This document shows positions 31,180 through 42,670 of a stretch of 64,000 nucleotides of DNA, in pieces (within the stretch, counting starts at the first letter, position 1; each line of letters begins with the position of its first letter). The DNA lies in NCBI GenBank assembly GCA_015698045.1, contig BLAL01000257.1:682001-746000 (forward strand). Reading direction: 5' to 3'. Source of the DNA: Rhizophagus clarus. Taxonomy: Eukaryota; Glomeromycota; Glomeromycetes; Glomerales; Glomeraceae. A model generated the notes under the pieces. It saw only the letters and a program-made list of their open reading frames with translations, did not search any database and was not told the origin of the DNA. Both the position numbers and the translations under genes were made by a program.

Positions 31180-33278
31180 ATGTCGTGGATAAACGAAATT
31201 CGCGTCGTGATCGGTTTAGGTAAAGTTAATAATAATTAAGAAGCGGTTATCATCTTGATAGTTTTTTAATGCAAAATCAATTAATTATATTATATTTCTT
31301 ATTCGTAGACTTTGGAACCACTTATTCAGTAAATAACATAGATTCAACAGTCATTTTTCGTCAAAACTTACACTCTAAATATTATTTTATTTGGTAGGGA
31401 TTTTCTTTACATCATATCGATAATGATGATGTTACGAATATCCAGGCAAATTGTGAATGGCCTGGAGGTATGGGAACATTAAAAACAAATACGGTACTTC
31501 AATACAAAGCTAACTTTGAAGATGTTGAATTATGGGGTTATCCGGCTTTGTATAAGAAACCTAATAAGAAAAACAAAGACAAAGAAATGAAACCTGTAGA
31601 ATTATTTAAATTACATTTAGGTAATTGTTTGGAAAAGTATAAACCAAAATTACCTGTAGATTATAAAAAAGCAATTACAGATTATCTTCGTGAGATGGGA
31701 AAGGTAAATAATTAATTGAAGCTTAAAATATTAAATTGAATCATTTTTCATATTTCAATTAATTCGAGTTTTATTTAAAAGTGTATGAAAGAAACAATTC
31801 CTCAATACTGGCCTGGAATCGATTTTATGAAGAATGTTCTTTTAATTCTTACTGTACCAGCAGAATATTCGGAGAATGATAAGGCTATAATGAGAGAATG
31901 TATATTTAATGCTGGATTGATTGGTGAAAAAAATTCGGAAAGATTGCAATTTACAACTGAACGTATGTTTAATTGATTATATGTCATCGAATTTTATTAT
32001 GATAAATATTAATTTAATTTTAATATTACTATAGCTGAAGCCGCAGCAATCTACTGTATGTATTGCCTAAAGGAATATAAACTTACAGAACCTGGAAGTA
32101 TGTTTAAGTTTAAATATCTGCTTGGTAATTAAAATTGTTAACTATATTTAGTATTAAACAAACATAATTCATTCTTATCTAATCAAGCAACTTTCATGAT
32201 CGTTGACTGCGGTGGTGGCACAGTCGATTTAACAACACGTAAATTGTTAGAAGGAAACCAATTAGGAGAAGTCACGGAAAGAGCAGGAGATTTTTGCGGA
32301 AGTACTTTCATCGATAAAAAATTCATCGAATTACTTAAACATGAAGTTGGAAATTCTGCTATAAAATTATTAAGTAAAAATCATTATGGCCAATTGCAAT
32401 ACTTAGTTCAAGAATTTTGTCAAAACGTTAAATTGCCATTTACTGGAAGTGATCCAAATTTTATTTACGAAATGGATCTTGAAGAAATTGCTCCTTCATT
32501 AATACAATATGTTACTGGTTCAAAGAAAGACTTGATGGAAGAGAAAGAATGGATAATTCAAATTGATTTTGATACCATTAAATCCATGTTTGATCCTATT
32601 ATTGATAGGATTATTGAAATGATACGTGTTCAACTTGAAAATTCTAAACAATGTTCAGCAATATTTTTAGTTGGAGGATTCGGTCAATCAAAATATTTGC
32701 AAAAAAAGATTGAAAAGAAATTTGGTCGAAAAGTAGATAATATTTCGATTCCATATCAACCTATCGCAGCAGTCGTACGTGGCGCAGCAATCTACGGTAA
32801 AAGTTTACTAGATTCGAAAAATTATAAGAATACGAATAATTTAAAATGCGTTATTGCAACTCGCATATTAAATCATACTTTTGGAGCGAGAGAAACTGCT
32901 ATATGGAAACCTGGAGATCCACCAGATCGAATTACGAGTTCTGGAAAAATTAGTAAATTTCGTCGTATTGTAGAACGTAAAACCGAAGTTACACTTGATC
33001 ATGAGATTGTGTTTGAAAATTTATATCCTATTTCTCCAATTCAAAGAAAAATGCAATTTGATATATATTATACAAAAGCACAGGATGCTACTTATTGTGA
33101 TGAACCTGGTATGATATTTCTTGGGAGTTTACTTATTGACCTTCCCGACGTGCATTTAGGAAGGGATAGACCTTGCACATTTTGCTTATCATTTGGTGAT
33201 ATGGAAATTAAAGCTAGGGCTTTCAATCAAAAAAATGGACAAAATTATGAAACAAAGTTCGAATTAAATAATTATTAA
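31180..33278 (+). CDS. Hsp70 E, HSPA12-like, beta type, 6 exons
   Basis: Exons 31180-31219, 31309-31328, 31398-31703, 31782-31962, 32035-32097 and 32188-33278 join in phase to 566 residues. ATP motifs are intact: DFGTTYS (14-20), TEPEAAAIYC (about 181-190), MIVDCGGGTVDLTTR (about 207-221), FLVGGFGQSKYLQ (about 364-376). Exon 4 starts CMKETIPQYW where B has LIKKTVDKNW, so that acceptor is the least certain junction. The C-terminus (FCLSFGDMEIKARAFNQ) is a short beta-rich domain. The gene has no intact coiled-coil partner directly downstream. It is the closest intact relative of the relics at 19300, 23429 and 27060. Confidence 0.9.
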
Positions 33279-33639
33279 ATTATCAATTTATCTTATGTTT
33301 GTCACTCGTTGACAAAAAAGATGATTTAAAGAAATTAACATCAAATTTTTATTCTAATTGTAGTATATTATTATATTTTTAATAAATTATTAGTTACGCA
33401 CTTATAAAAATAGTCTTATTCCTACAAGATACAAAAATACATTATTATAAAAACACTGGGATGCATCAGTTAATTCAGTTATCAATGATGCAAACCATAC
33501 ATGTTTATTTGTAATTTATGCAGAACGCCACATTGCATTATATATATCTTAATATGACGGCATATGGTCGTCGACTGTGGTGATGCGCAGCGGATCACGT
33601 TTTATTTTTAACGCGTGTCAAAATACCAATATCGTTTTA
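33279..33639 (+). other. Spacer with a tiny Hsp70 remnant
   Basis: At 33564 an ATG is followed by codons for MVVDCGDAQ, matching the start of the phosphate-2 exon of beta genes. Nothing else of that copy remains. The rest is AT-rich. Confidence 0.4.
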
Positions 33640-34060
33640 AATTTTTAACATGATACGACCTTTCACAGTTCTCCTTACAAACAAAAAAGGTTGATGTATA
33701 TATACCGAGTTCTTTTATGGAATATCAAATGGAGAAATTTTCATTATTTCAGTCATTTCATAGAAATACTAATTAAGAAGACAAAAATAAATTTCTTAAA
33801 CTGTTTCTAGTTAATGGAACCAAAATATTTTACAAATCTCCAAGTTCATTTCAAATTTCAATTTATGAATACTTTTCTATAGCGGATCATGAATTTCTTT
33901 AATATCAAAAATAAATTAATTTTAAATTAATATTTAGACCATTAAATACAAATTTAAGCATTTCAATTATAACTACCAACTTTCTGGAGTTAATTTATGC
34001 TTTTTTATCATTATCATTATCTAAATTAATCATTCAAACTATTAATTTCGATTATTCGTA
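33640..34060 (-). pseudogene. Relic of an alpha-type Hsp70
   Basis: Minus-strand matches to genes A and G: TTTGATATTAAAGAAATTCA encoding DIKEIHDP near 33900 (compare DIKEMFDP in A) and GCATAAATTAACTCCAGAAAG near 33985 (compare the exon-5 end of A, AATTAACTCCGGGAG). No open frame. It keeps the alpha position head-to-head with Hsp70 F. Confidence 0.55.
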
Positions 34061-34432
34061 TTTTTTATAATGAAACTTATCTAACCGTTAACGTCTTTAT
34101 TATGTAAAAGATTATCATTGTACGAAAAGACCATTGTTTCCATTTTAGAAAAAGATTTAAGAATATTTGTGAATGGGATTTATACATTATATTGTAAAAC
34201 TCAGTAAAAGTTTAAAAGATATAGAATAAAATTTCCAAGTGAAACCAATAAAAATTCTTGGCGTAATTTTTTTTTTTTTGTCATATGACCAAAAAAGGTA
34301 ACAAAGAACTTAAAAATAAGTCTCTTTTATAAGAACGTTTATTACCTTGCTATGATTCTAGATGCGCGATTTCAGTTGTAATTTATATAAGCATTTTTTA
34401 CTAGTTAATATATTTATCATTTGTTGGACGGA
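34061..34432 (+). promoter_or_regulatory. Upstream block of Hsp70 F
   Basis: It carries the full family words: CATTGTACGAAAAGACCATT, GTTTCCATTTTAGAAAAAGA, AAAATTCTTGGCGTAATTTT and TCATATGACCAAAAAAGG, ending about 130 bp before the ATG. Retention next to an intact gene supports a promoter role. Confidence 0.5.
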
Positions 34433-36546
34433 ATGTTATGGACGGACGATATTCGCGTTGTAGTTGGTTTGGGTAAAGTATTTAATTAAGAATTATTTTG
34501 ATTTTTTCAGCAGTGCTGAATTAATTAATTGCGTCATATATATTTCGTAGATTTTGGAGTCATTTATTCGGTAAATAACATAGTTTCGTCATATTACATT
34601 AGAATCTGTAATATAAAGATAATTTTATTGTAGGGATTTTCTTTCTGTCATGTCAGTGACGATAACTGTGATATTAGGACGAACTATGAATGGCCCGGAG
34701 AGGAAGGGCCATACAGAACTAATACGGTGCTTCAATATGATGATGACTTTGAAAATGTTAAATCATGGGGTCACAATGCTTTATATTTGAAACCGAAAAG
34801 AAACAAATTTAATAATGATGGCAGAAAAAGAATTGTAGAATTATTCAAATTATACTTAGGTAATTGCTCGGATAAGCTTAAACCAAAATTGCCTGAACCA
34901 TTAACTTATAAAAAGGCAATTGCTGACTATCTTCGTGAAATGGGAAAGGTAAATAATTAACGAAATTTATAAATATTAAATAAACCATTTTTCATGGATT
35001 AATCTTGTTATTTTTAATTGAACAAGTTAATTAAAGAGACAATTTCTAAGATCTGGGCCGGAATTAACTTCACGGAAAATGTACTCTTAGTTCTTACTGT
35101 GCCAGCTGAATATTCAGTAACTGATAAAGCTATAATGAGAGAATGTATATTCAATGCTGGATTGATCAGTGAGAAAAATTCGGAAAGATTGCAATTTACA
35201 ACTGAGTGTATGTTTAATTTGCTTATGTTTGTGCTTTTACTATAATAAATTTAAATGTATTAATAGAAATAATAATGCATTAATATAGCGGAAGCCGTGG
35301 CAATCTATTGTTTTTGTAGTGGTTTAAGAGAACACATACTTACAAAACCTGGGAGTAAGCTTATATATATTTATAAATTATGCTTGGTAATTAAATTATC
35401 GATTACTATATTGCTTACTAAATATCATTTATTCATACTTCATCTGATCAAGCAAATTATATGATTGTTGAATGCGCCGATAACACAGTAGAAATAACAA
35501 CACGTAAATTGTTAGAAGAAAACCAGTTAGGTGAAGTCACTGAACGAACAGGAGACTTTTGTGGGAGTACATTTATCGATAAAAAATTTATCGAACTACT
35601 TGAGCGTGAAGTTGGAAAATCAGCTGTAGATTTGTTTAGTGAGAAGTATTATGATCAATTGCAATATTTAGTTCAAAAATTTCGCCAAGATGTTACGTTA
35701 TTATTCACTGGGAAAAATCCCGATTTTAGTTACGAATTTGACCTTGCAAATTTTACTCCCGCACTATTACGATATGCAACTAGTCCAGAAAAAGATTTAA
35801 CGGAAGAAAAAGATTGGGTAATTGAACTTGATTTTAATACCGTAAAATCAATGTTTGATCCTATTATTGATAGAATTATCGGAATGATTCATGTTCAACT
35901 AAATAACTCTTCAGGAGAATGTTCTGCGATATTCTTAGCTGGAGATTTCAGCCAGTCAAAATATTTGTTGAAAAGAGTCCGGGAGGAATTTGGTCAATCT
36001 GTGGAAAATATCTCGGTTCCAAATCTATCTCTTGCAGCAGTTTCACGTGGCGCAACACTTTATGGAAAAAGTTTATACGAGTCAAGAAATTTGAAGAACA
36101 TGAATAATTCAAAATGTGTCATTGTAACTCGTGTATTAAAATATACGTTTGGAATCAAGGTATCTCCTTTATGTGAATATGGAGATCCGCTAGATCGACT
36201 TACGAGTGATGGAAGAATTCATAAATTTCTTCGTATTGTAGAACGTAAAACTGAGGTTACAATCGGTCAAGAATTTATAGTTGAAAACCTGATCCCTATT
36301 TGTCCGGATCAAACACAAATGAGCTTTGAGATATATTATACAAACGAACAGAATGCTGTTTATTGTGATGAACCTGGTATGAAATTGCTTGGAAAATTAT
36401 TTATCAACCTTCCTGATGAACATTTAGAAATTAATAGGTCTTGTTTATTTTACTTATCATTTGGTGATATGGAAATTAAAGCTAGAGCTTTTAACCAAAT
36501 GAATGGACAAAATTATCAAACCATGTTTGAATTAGATGATTATTAA
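34433..36546 (+). CDS. Hsp70 F, beta type with altered ATP-binding motifs
   Basis: Exons 34433-34472, 34551-34570, 34634-34948, 35027-35207, 35289-35354 and 35453-36546 join in phase to 571 residues. All frames and splice sites are intact and the sequence tracks gene B closely, but the nucleotide site is changed everywhere: phosphate-1 is DFGVIYS (14-20) instead of DFGTTYS; the connecting motif is TESEAVAIYC instead of TEPEAAAIYC; phosphate-2 is VECADNTVEITTR (about 213-225) instead of VDCGGGTVDLTTR; the adenosine motif is LAGDFSQSKY instead of LVGGFGQSKY. In the Hsp70/actin fold these Thr, Asp and Gly residues hold ATP phosphates and adenine, so this protein is predicted not to hydrolyse ATP. 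It is either a pseudo-chaperone kept for another role or a very young pseudogene. Confidence 0.85.
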
Positions 36547-36944
36547 ATTACAGATGTAATTGCTTACTGATAAAATAAGATACAAATAAACATCAGGATA
36601 TGTGAAGTCGATGTGTCTTCTGCTCATATCTATGAATTACTAAATTTATTTAAATTTGCTAAAAATCAATTACATTTAATCAGAGAAGCGCTGCTTATTA
36701 GTCAAAACAATTACTAAATCAATTATATTCGTTAATTTGTTAAATTCGCTTAGATCATTAATAGTAGCAAATTTTTATGAGAACTTAAACGCGTAAATGT
36801 AAACTCTTATATGTATGTTAGTTATGGGATACTGGGTTGGGGGTGTTAAAATATTATTCGCAGTCCATTATTAATAACTTTTCTAAAAAAAAAAATATAT
36901 TGATATTTAGATAATTTTTTATCTGATTTAATTATATACTAAAT
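36547..36944. other. Intergenic, no gene recognised
   Basis: AT-rich sequence after Hsp70 F. No coiled-coil relic was recognised here, unlike after B, J and M. Confidence 0.35.
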
Positions 36945-37455
36945 CATATATTTTGGAACCACCTATTCAGTAAACCATGTAGTTAAATTATGATTTGTTT
37001 TTTTTTAGTTACGTAGACTTCATATTACTATATTATCCGTAATAATAAATAGCAAGCAACCTTCTGAATTTTTTGTCATTTATTACCGGTAGTACAGAGT
37101 ATTATTATCAACCTTCCTGATTTTACAAAGATTTGAATGTGGATGGGGTCGATTTGTCGTAGGCGAGTGGCCTCTTCTATGATTGCAGTACGTTCTGCTT
37201 CACGCTTTTCTATAAAAACTTTGTTTAAACTTTTCCAAGAAATCATTTTACGAATTTCTTTAAGTCAATTAGTTTGATTCTATTGTTTAATAAATATTAT
37301 TGCAATGCGTAAATTATTAAACTAGGTAAAGTCGCTGAATGAAAAGGAAACTTTTGCAGAAACTAAGTATACATATTGATAAAAAGTTCATCGAACTATT
37401 TAAATGTATAATTGAAAATATTCAGTTATAATCAGTTAATAAATGGTGATATGGT
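36945..37455 (+). pseudogene. Relic beta-type Hsp70
   Basis: Exon 2 is recognisable (TTTTGGAACCACCTATTCAG, 36953) with its donor. At 37320 an exon-6 piece follows (ACTAGGTAAAGTCGCTGAAT; GATAAAAAGTTCATCGAACT). The intermediate exons are lost or scrambled. Confidence 0.6.
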
Positions 37456-38576
37456 GACACGAAATCTTATTTATTATTTATTTATTTATTGTTAGAGACC
37501 AACTCGTTGAATTACAAATCGTAGAAAAATTAGAATATAATCTATGAAAATAAAACTATTAACTACATCATGTAAAAACTAAACCCCTGCCAGCAGCGGA
37601 CGTCAGCCTGTGTTGTTAAATTATACAAGCTATGACCGAGTATACACAAATCCTAGGATGTAGGTTGCCGAATTATCCTTTCCGGCGGATGCCAGCTTCA
37701 CGTGAATTCTGTTAGGTGAAGAATGTTATAAACTCTATTTTCAAGTTGTAAAAATTTTGGGTATAATGTTTAGAAAGAAACATAACAGTGAAAATATTAT
37801 GAAATAACAATAACGAATCAATCGCCATTGTTATGGGTGGGTTTGACACGCTTTTGAACGGCCGTGTCATCATGAGAAGGATTGAAACGTCCCGAGTAAA
37901 GATTCTTGATCGAATCGATTGGACGGATGGTGATATGAAATCTTTATTATGTATTACAAAATCTGTTTCAAATCAGTATGTCACGTGTTTGCTCTCATCT
38001 TTATAACTAATTTAGTCGTATACTGAGTAATGATTGATTTATATCAGATATATGTGTTGTGAAAATAGCAATATGGATAATTCCTCACGGAATAGCAATG
38101 AAAAGATTTTTATAATTATTAATGGGAAAAGAATTGATGTTTTAATTTTTTACAGTATTAAACTCTATTATTATTGAACATGTTTTTATGGCTTAACAAT
38201 TTTGTCACTTTTATTAACGAGTAATTTTTTATTTATTAAAGTCGAATATTACAGTTGCAAAAAGTTCGATAACTTTCGAAATTTGTTATTTCTACTGAAA
38301 AGGTCCTTGAGTGAATGACTTTTTATAATAAATCATATTTATGTAATAAAAAGTTTCAATAACAAATAGTATCATTTCTTTTTGAATCTATAAAGTCGTA
38401 ATTAATTTGTAAAATTACCCAATTATTAAATTTTAGCCATATTTATTTCTAAAGGCCGATAAAATACTTTTATAGTGTCATTATTTTGTTAAACCACTTA
38501 CTTGTACAACTTCATATTTAAACCAATAAAATTTTACTAAAATAAGAAATATTGGTTATAATAAATTATGTAAAAA
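37456..38576. other. Spacer with a possible retroelement end
   Basis: A (TTTA)n tract near 37468-37492 is followed to about 37740 by GC-richer DNA (CCCTGCCAGCAGCGGACGTC; CCTTTCCGGCGGATGCC) that differs in composition from the cluster. No reading frame of note. The part after 37740 is AT-rich with nothing recognised. Confidence 0.3.
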
Positions 38577-40851
38577 TTATTCGCATTTGAACGAAACATG
38601 ATATTTGGCACCAGTTTTCTGATCTTCGGCAGTAGCCAATACTTCAACAGAGCCGAAAGATAAAGTAAATAAAACTGTTGTGTTTTCCATGTCTTCAATA
38701 TTTTCATTCTTTGGTAATTCAATCTCCCAATTACGAAGTAAACTCACTCCAGGATCAATACAAAATTTTGCATCAGTATTTTTTGTAACGTACATATTAA
38801 ACCCAATCTTTTGTTGCATTAACGAACATGGTTCAAATGTTTTAATAACCTTTTTATTTGCGGGAACCTGTTCACCTCGTTTTGCAAGTGCATCGAAAAT
38901 TACGGTTAAACCATTGGGAAATTTCTCTGATGCTGGATCATCTGGTTGGGATGCTCGCGCAATATCGGTTCCTATAATTAAAAGATTTAAATTTTCATAA
39001 AATATGATATTCTCTTAAAGGAATAGTTAGAAAATTTGCCTTACCATATGTTCGTTTTAAGACACGATTCACAACCTTTTCTTCTTGGAGTCCAAACTGA
39101 ACTCCACCTTTAATGATAGCAATAATAGGTTGTATCGGTACAGAAATATTCGGAACAACTTTGCCAAATTCCTGTTTAATTCTAGCTTGTAAGTACCTAG
39201 ATTCACTAAATCCACCAGTTAACATCAGAGCAGAACATTTTTGATTATTTTTTTCTAGTTGTCCTCTTATCAATCGAATAATTCTTCCTATAACTGGATC
39301 AAACATCATTTTAATATCCTCAAATCCAATTTCTATCGACCAATCTGATTCTTCTAACTGATTTTTCTCTTCTCCAGTAATATATTGTTTTATTAATTTA
39401 TAATCATCTAAATCTATATCAAAAGATTGAAAATCTGACTGTTGTCCTGTAAATGGAATTTTAACACGTCTACAAAATTCTTGTATTATATATTGTAATA
39501 GACCGTAATGATCTTTTTTTAAGGTTTCAATAACAGATTTTCCTAATTTACGACCTAAAAATCTTACAAATTCTTGATCTACGAAACTTGATCCACAATT
39601 ATCTCCCGTACGTTCTGTTACTTCACTCATCTTATTACCATCCAGTAATTGCCGTGTTGTTAAATCTACTGTGCCACCGCCACAATCAACAATCATAAAC
39701 GATGCTATTATTGTAAAAATAATTTACTCAATAGAAATTCACGTAATTACTTAACAAGAATTTATCATACCTCCTGTACTTAAATTGTATTGTCCTTTCA
39801 TAGAATTCAAGCAATATATCGCAGCAGCTTCAGCTATTTTCAAAAATAAAAATGATTTTTATTAATTACCAAACTATAAGAAAAGTTATATTTGAATTAC
39901 ATACGTTCTGTCGTAAATTTTAAGTTTCTACTAAACTTGTCCTTAGTCAGTTCTGCATTAAAAGCACATTCACGCATAGCTGATATTGCATCATCATCGA
40001 ATTCTGCCGGTACCTTTGGTAAACAATTAATAGGTTAAGTAATATTTATTATTATAAATTTTGATTTTTTTTTTACGAATGAAAACGTATATATGAAATA
40101 CCGTAAGTATAATTAAAACTTGTCTGTAAAAATCCAAGTTTTGCCAATTACTAGCACAACTATTTTTAACTTTTTCGACCAATTTTTTTAAATAGTCTGT
40201 GATAACTTTCTTAAAATCTAATCCTTCGGGTAAAAAAGGTTTTTCATCTGACAATTCCTTTATTAAATGTAATTTAAATAATTCGATAGGTTTTGATGAG
40301 TCAGAATTTTTTTTTTTGTTCGATGGTTTTTCTGCTAAGGCAGGAAACCCCCAAGATTTTACAACGGTGTACGATTCATCTTCATATTTAATAACGGTTG
40401 GAGTTTTATAATGAGGTTCTAATTCATTCCAGTCTTCTTGTACGATTATGTCTTCTGGTGTAGACTTATGAGCGCAAGCGTAGCCCTATTTTAATTGAGA
40501 GTTTCGATTCATTAAACAATCAAATTAATATCAGTTATCCACGTAAGTTCATGCATATTTAGCATTATTGTTATTTTGGTTGATTATCTCGTATTATTAT
40601 GTACTAGTATAATAATTAGATGGTAACGAGATTTTACTATGAACAGTCCCATTAAACTATAATGTAGTTAATGTCGAAATTTACTATGTTACAAAGCTTA
40701 CAGAATAAGTGGTTCCAAAGTCTGTCAAGTATTAAATTGAAAAAAGTAAAAAGCTAATTAGAAAATTATAGTTTAATTGATAAATTTAATTTCTGATAAT
40801 GAACATACCAATGGACACTACAACTCGAATGTCATCATCCAAAAGAGACAT
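38577..40851 (-). CDS. Hsp70 G, HSPA12-like, alpha type, 7 exons
   Basis: Minus-strand exons 40851-40809, 40721-40702, 40485-40102, 40013-39905, 39833-39771, 39704-39045 and 38971-38577 join in phase to 557 residues. Motifs: DFGTTYS (15-21, micro-exon), TEPEAAAIYC (about 184-193), MIVDCGGGTVDLTTR, then LTGGFSESRYLQ as the adenosine motif. It differs from gene A by lacking the intron after KGG (VQFGLQEEKV is continuous) and by its own C-terminus (GSVEVLATAEDQKTGAKYHV). It lies head-to-head with the gamma relic at 41140, repeating the A/B arrangement. Confidence 0.88.
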
Positions 40852-41139
40852 TTTTTCCTTCGAAATTATTTATTCTTTACGTGCACCTAGTCAATGAAAA
40901 AAATTGAAGCAGTCGCAGTTCAAAGATCATCAATTGTTTAAAAATATATTATACGTTAAAGAATGATCATTACTATTTAAAGAGTAATTAGTCACCTGTG
41001 AATGTGTAAACAAAACTCTCTTGTTTTCTTGATAAAGTAATTAAAGGTTAGACACCGGATTTCATCTCCGGTATCAGTTTAAATAATGTGATAAGATCGA
41101 ATTATTCATAAACATAAATTTTTATTCCCGGTAAAGATT
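40852..41139. promoter_or_regulatory. Divergent promoter region between Hsp70 G and a gamma relic
   Basis: On the plus side it holds words shared with the gamma genes L and M: CTTGATAAAGTAATTAAAGG near 41030, TTTCATCTCCGG near 41063 and GTGATAAGATCGAATTATTC near 41090. The gamma gene it once served is dead. Confidence 0.45.
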
Positions 41140-42480
41140 TCGGATTACTCGGGATGATTTCCGAGTTGCGGTTTAGATTACTAGTGACCGATGGCCTGGC
41201 AAGTTAGGTCAACGAAGACAAAATAAGGTAATTCAATATGACGAAGAATCGTGGAGAATCTAGCATTATCAAATATAAGTTAAATTGTTTAAATCACATC
41301 TAGGAAAACTACAAAAGGAATATTAACTAGTTAAAAATTGGAAAATTGAGTAGTTAAAAATCATTGAGGCTGAATCGCTAGTGATGATGATGGTGGTGAT
41401 TCTAGGATGCCAGTGACGTTTTTTCCTAGAGAAGGTATTTATTATTATACAGTAGCTGTGTGCAGAATATTTAGAGAAAGATAAGGGTAATTTGCACATA
41501 AAGCCGGTCTTATTAAAGAAAGGGAAAAAATTCGTAAATAAAAAAAACTTTATAATATAATGAAATATTTATATTGATTCAACAATTTAAAGATTATACA
41601 CGTTCTTAACACCCCCCGAAACTACTTTCATGATGGTTGATACAGTAGATTTGACTACACGGAATGTATTAAATGAATGAACTGTAGACTTTTATGTGGA
41701 AGTAAATATTATATTGGAAGAAATTTGCTTTATGTAAAATTCTTAGAGACCGCATAATTGTTTATTAAAAGATAAGCATTATGGACAAAATGTAATTAAG
41801 ATTCGAGAATTCTGTCATAATGCTAATTACAATTCACCGAAAATAAGTCCGGCTTTAATAATTATGAATCGGACCTTGAAGATGTAGTTCCTCACAATTT
41901 GGAAGAAGTTAATAGTTAATAGAATTTGGGCATAGTGATATCAAATCAATGTTTGATCCTATTGTTCAACTTGAAACGAATGCAACTCGAGATACGTGCT
42001 CTGAAATGTTTTTGGTAGGAGGGAGGATTCAGTAATCAAACCATTTGTAAAAAACAATTTTTCTGTTCCCCTACATCCTATTGCAGCAATAACATGCGGC
42101 GCAACTTTCTATGAATTAAGTATAATAAATTCAACGCCCAATTTAGATATAATGAATAATTCTCTCAAATTCGTAATAAATTAACGTAAACTACGTATAT
42201 TTGAATGAAAAGACAGCGATACATAAATTTCTTAATATGAGGAAATGAAGAACTCTAGTAAACCCGATCAAGAATTTACTTCATCGCAATTGCTAGCATT
42301 GCTAGCATATCCAACTCGAAGTTTACATTTATTATCCGACTAAATATAGCGCACAGTATTGTGATAGAATGGGCTGGAAATACTTGGAAATCTTCTAATT
42401 TCTTTAAAGAAAACAGACCTGTAGTGTTTGGTTTGAATAAAAATAATTGTATTGCTAAAATCGATATATAGGCAAAATTA
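41140..42480 (+). pseudogene. Relic gamma-type Hsp70
   Basis: Collinear with gene J but riddled with stops and deletions: GATTACTCGGGATGATTTCC (exon 1), CGATGGCCTGGCAAG (exon 3), TTTCATGATGGTTGATACAG with the Gly codons of phosphate-2 lost, AATGTTTGATCCTATTGTTC, TTTTTGGTAGGAGGGAGGAT (adenosine motif with an insertion), and GGAAATACTTGGAAATCTTC at the end. It is followed tail-to-tail by CC5. Confidence 0.8.
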
Positions 42481-42670
42481 CCAAGCTACTTCAAAATAGA
42501 TATATGATTCTGCAATATTTTTGTTTTAAGATACACGGATTTAAATTGTAATAATTTATAGGATCAAATAAATTTCATTTTATTATTTTTTTTTTTTTTT
42601 TTGATACATCTTAAATATTTGCATTTAAGTCATAAAATATTTCTTTCTTCACGTTTCTGTTTTCTTCTGA

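Noticed and set aside
34433-36546. Calling Hsp70 F a pseudogene outright
   Set aside because: All six exons, splice sites and the full frame are intact. Only ATP-site residues are changed, so it is listed as a coding gene with a caveat.
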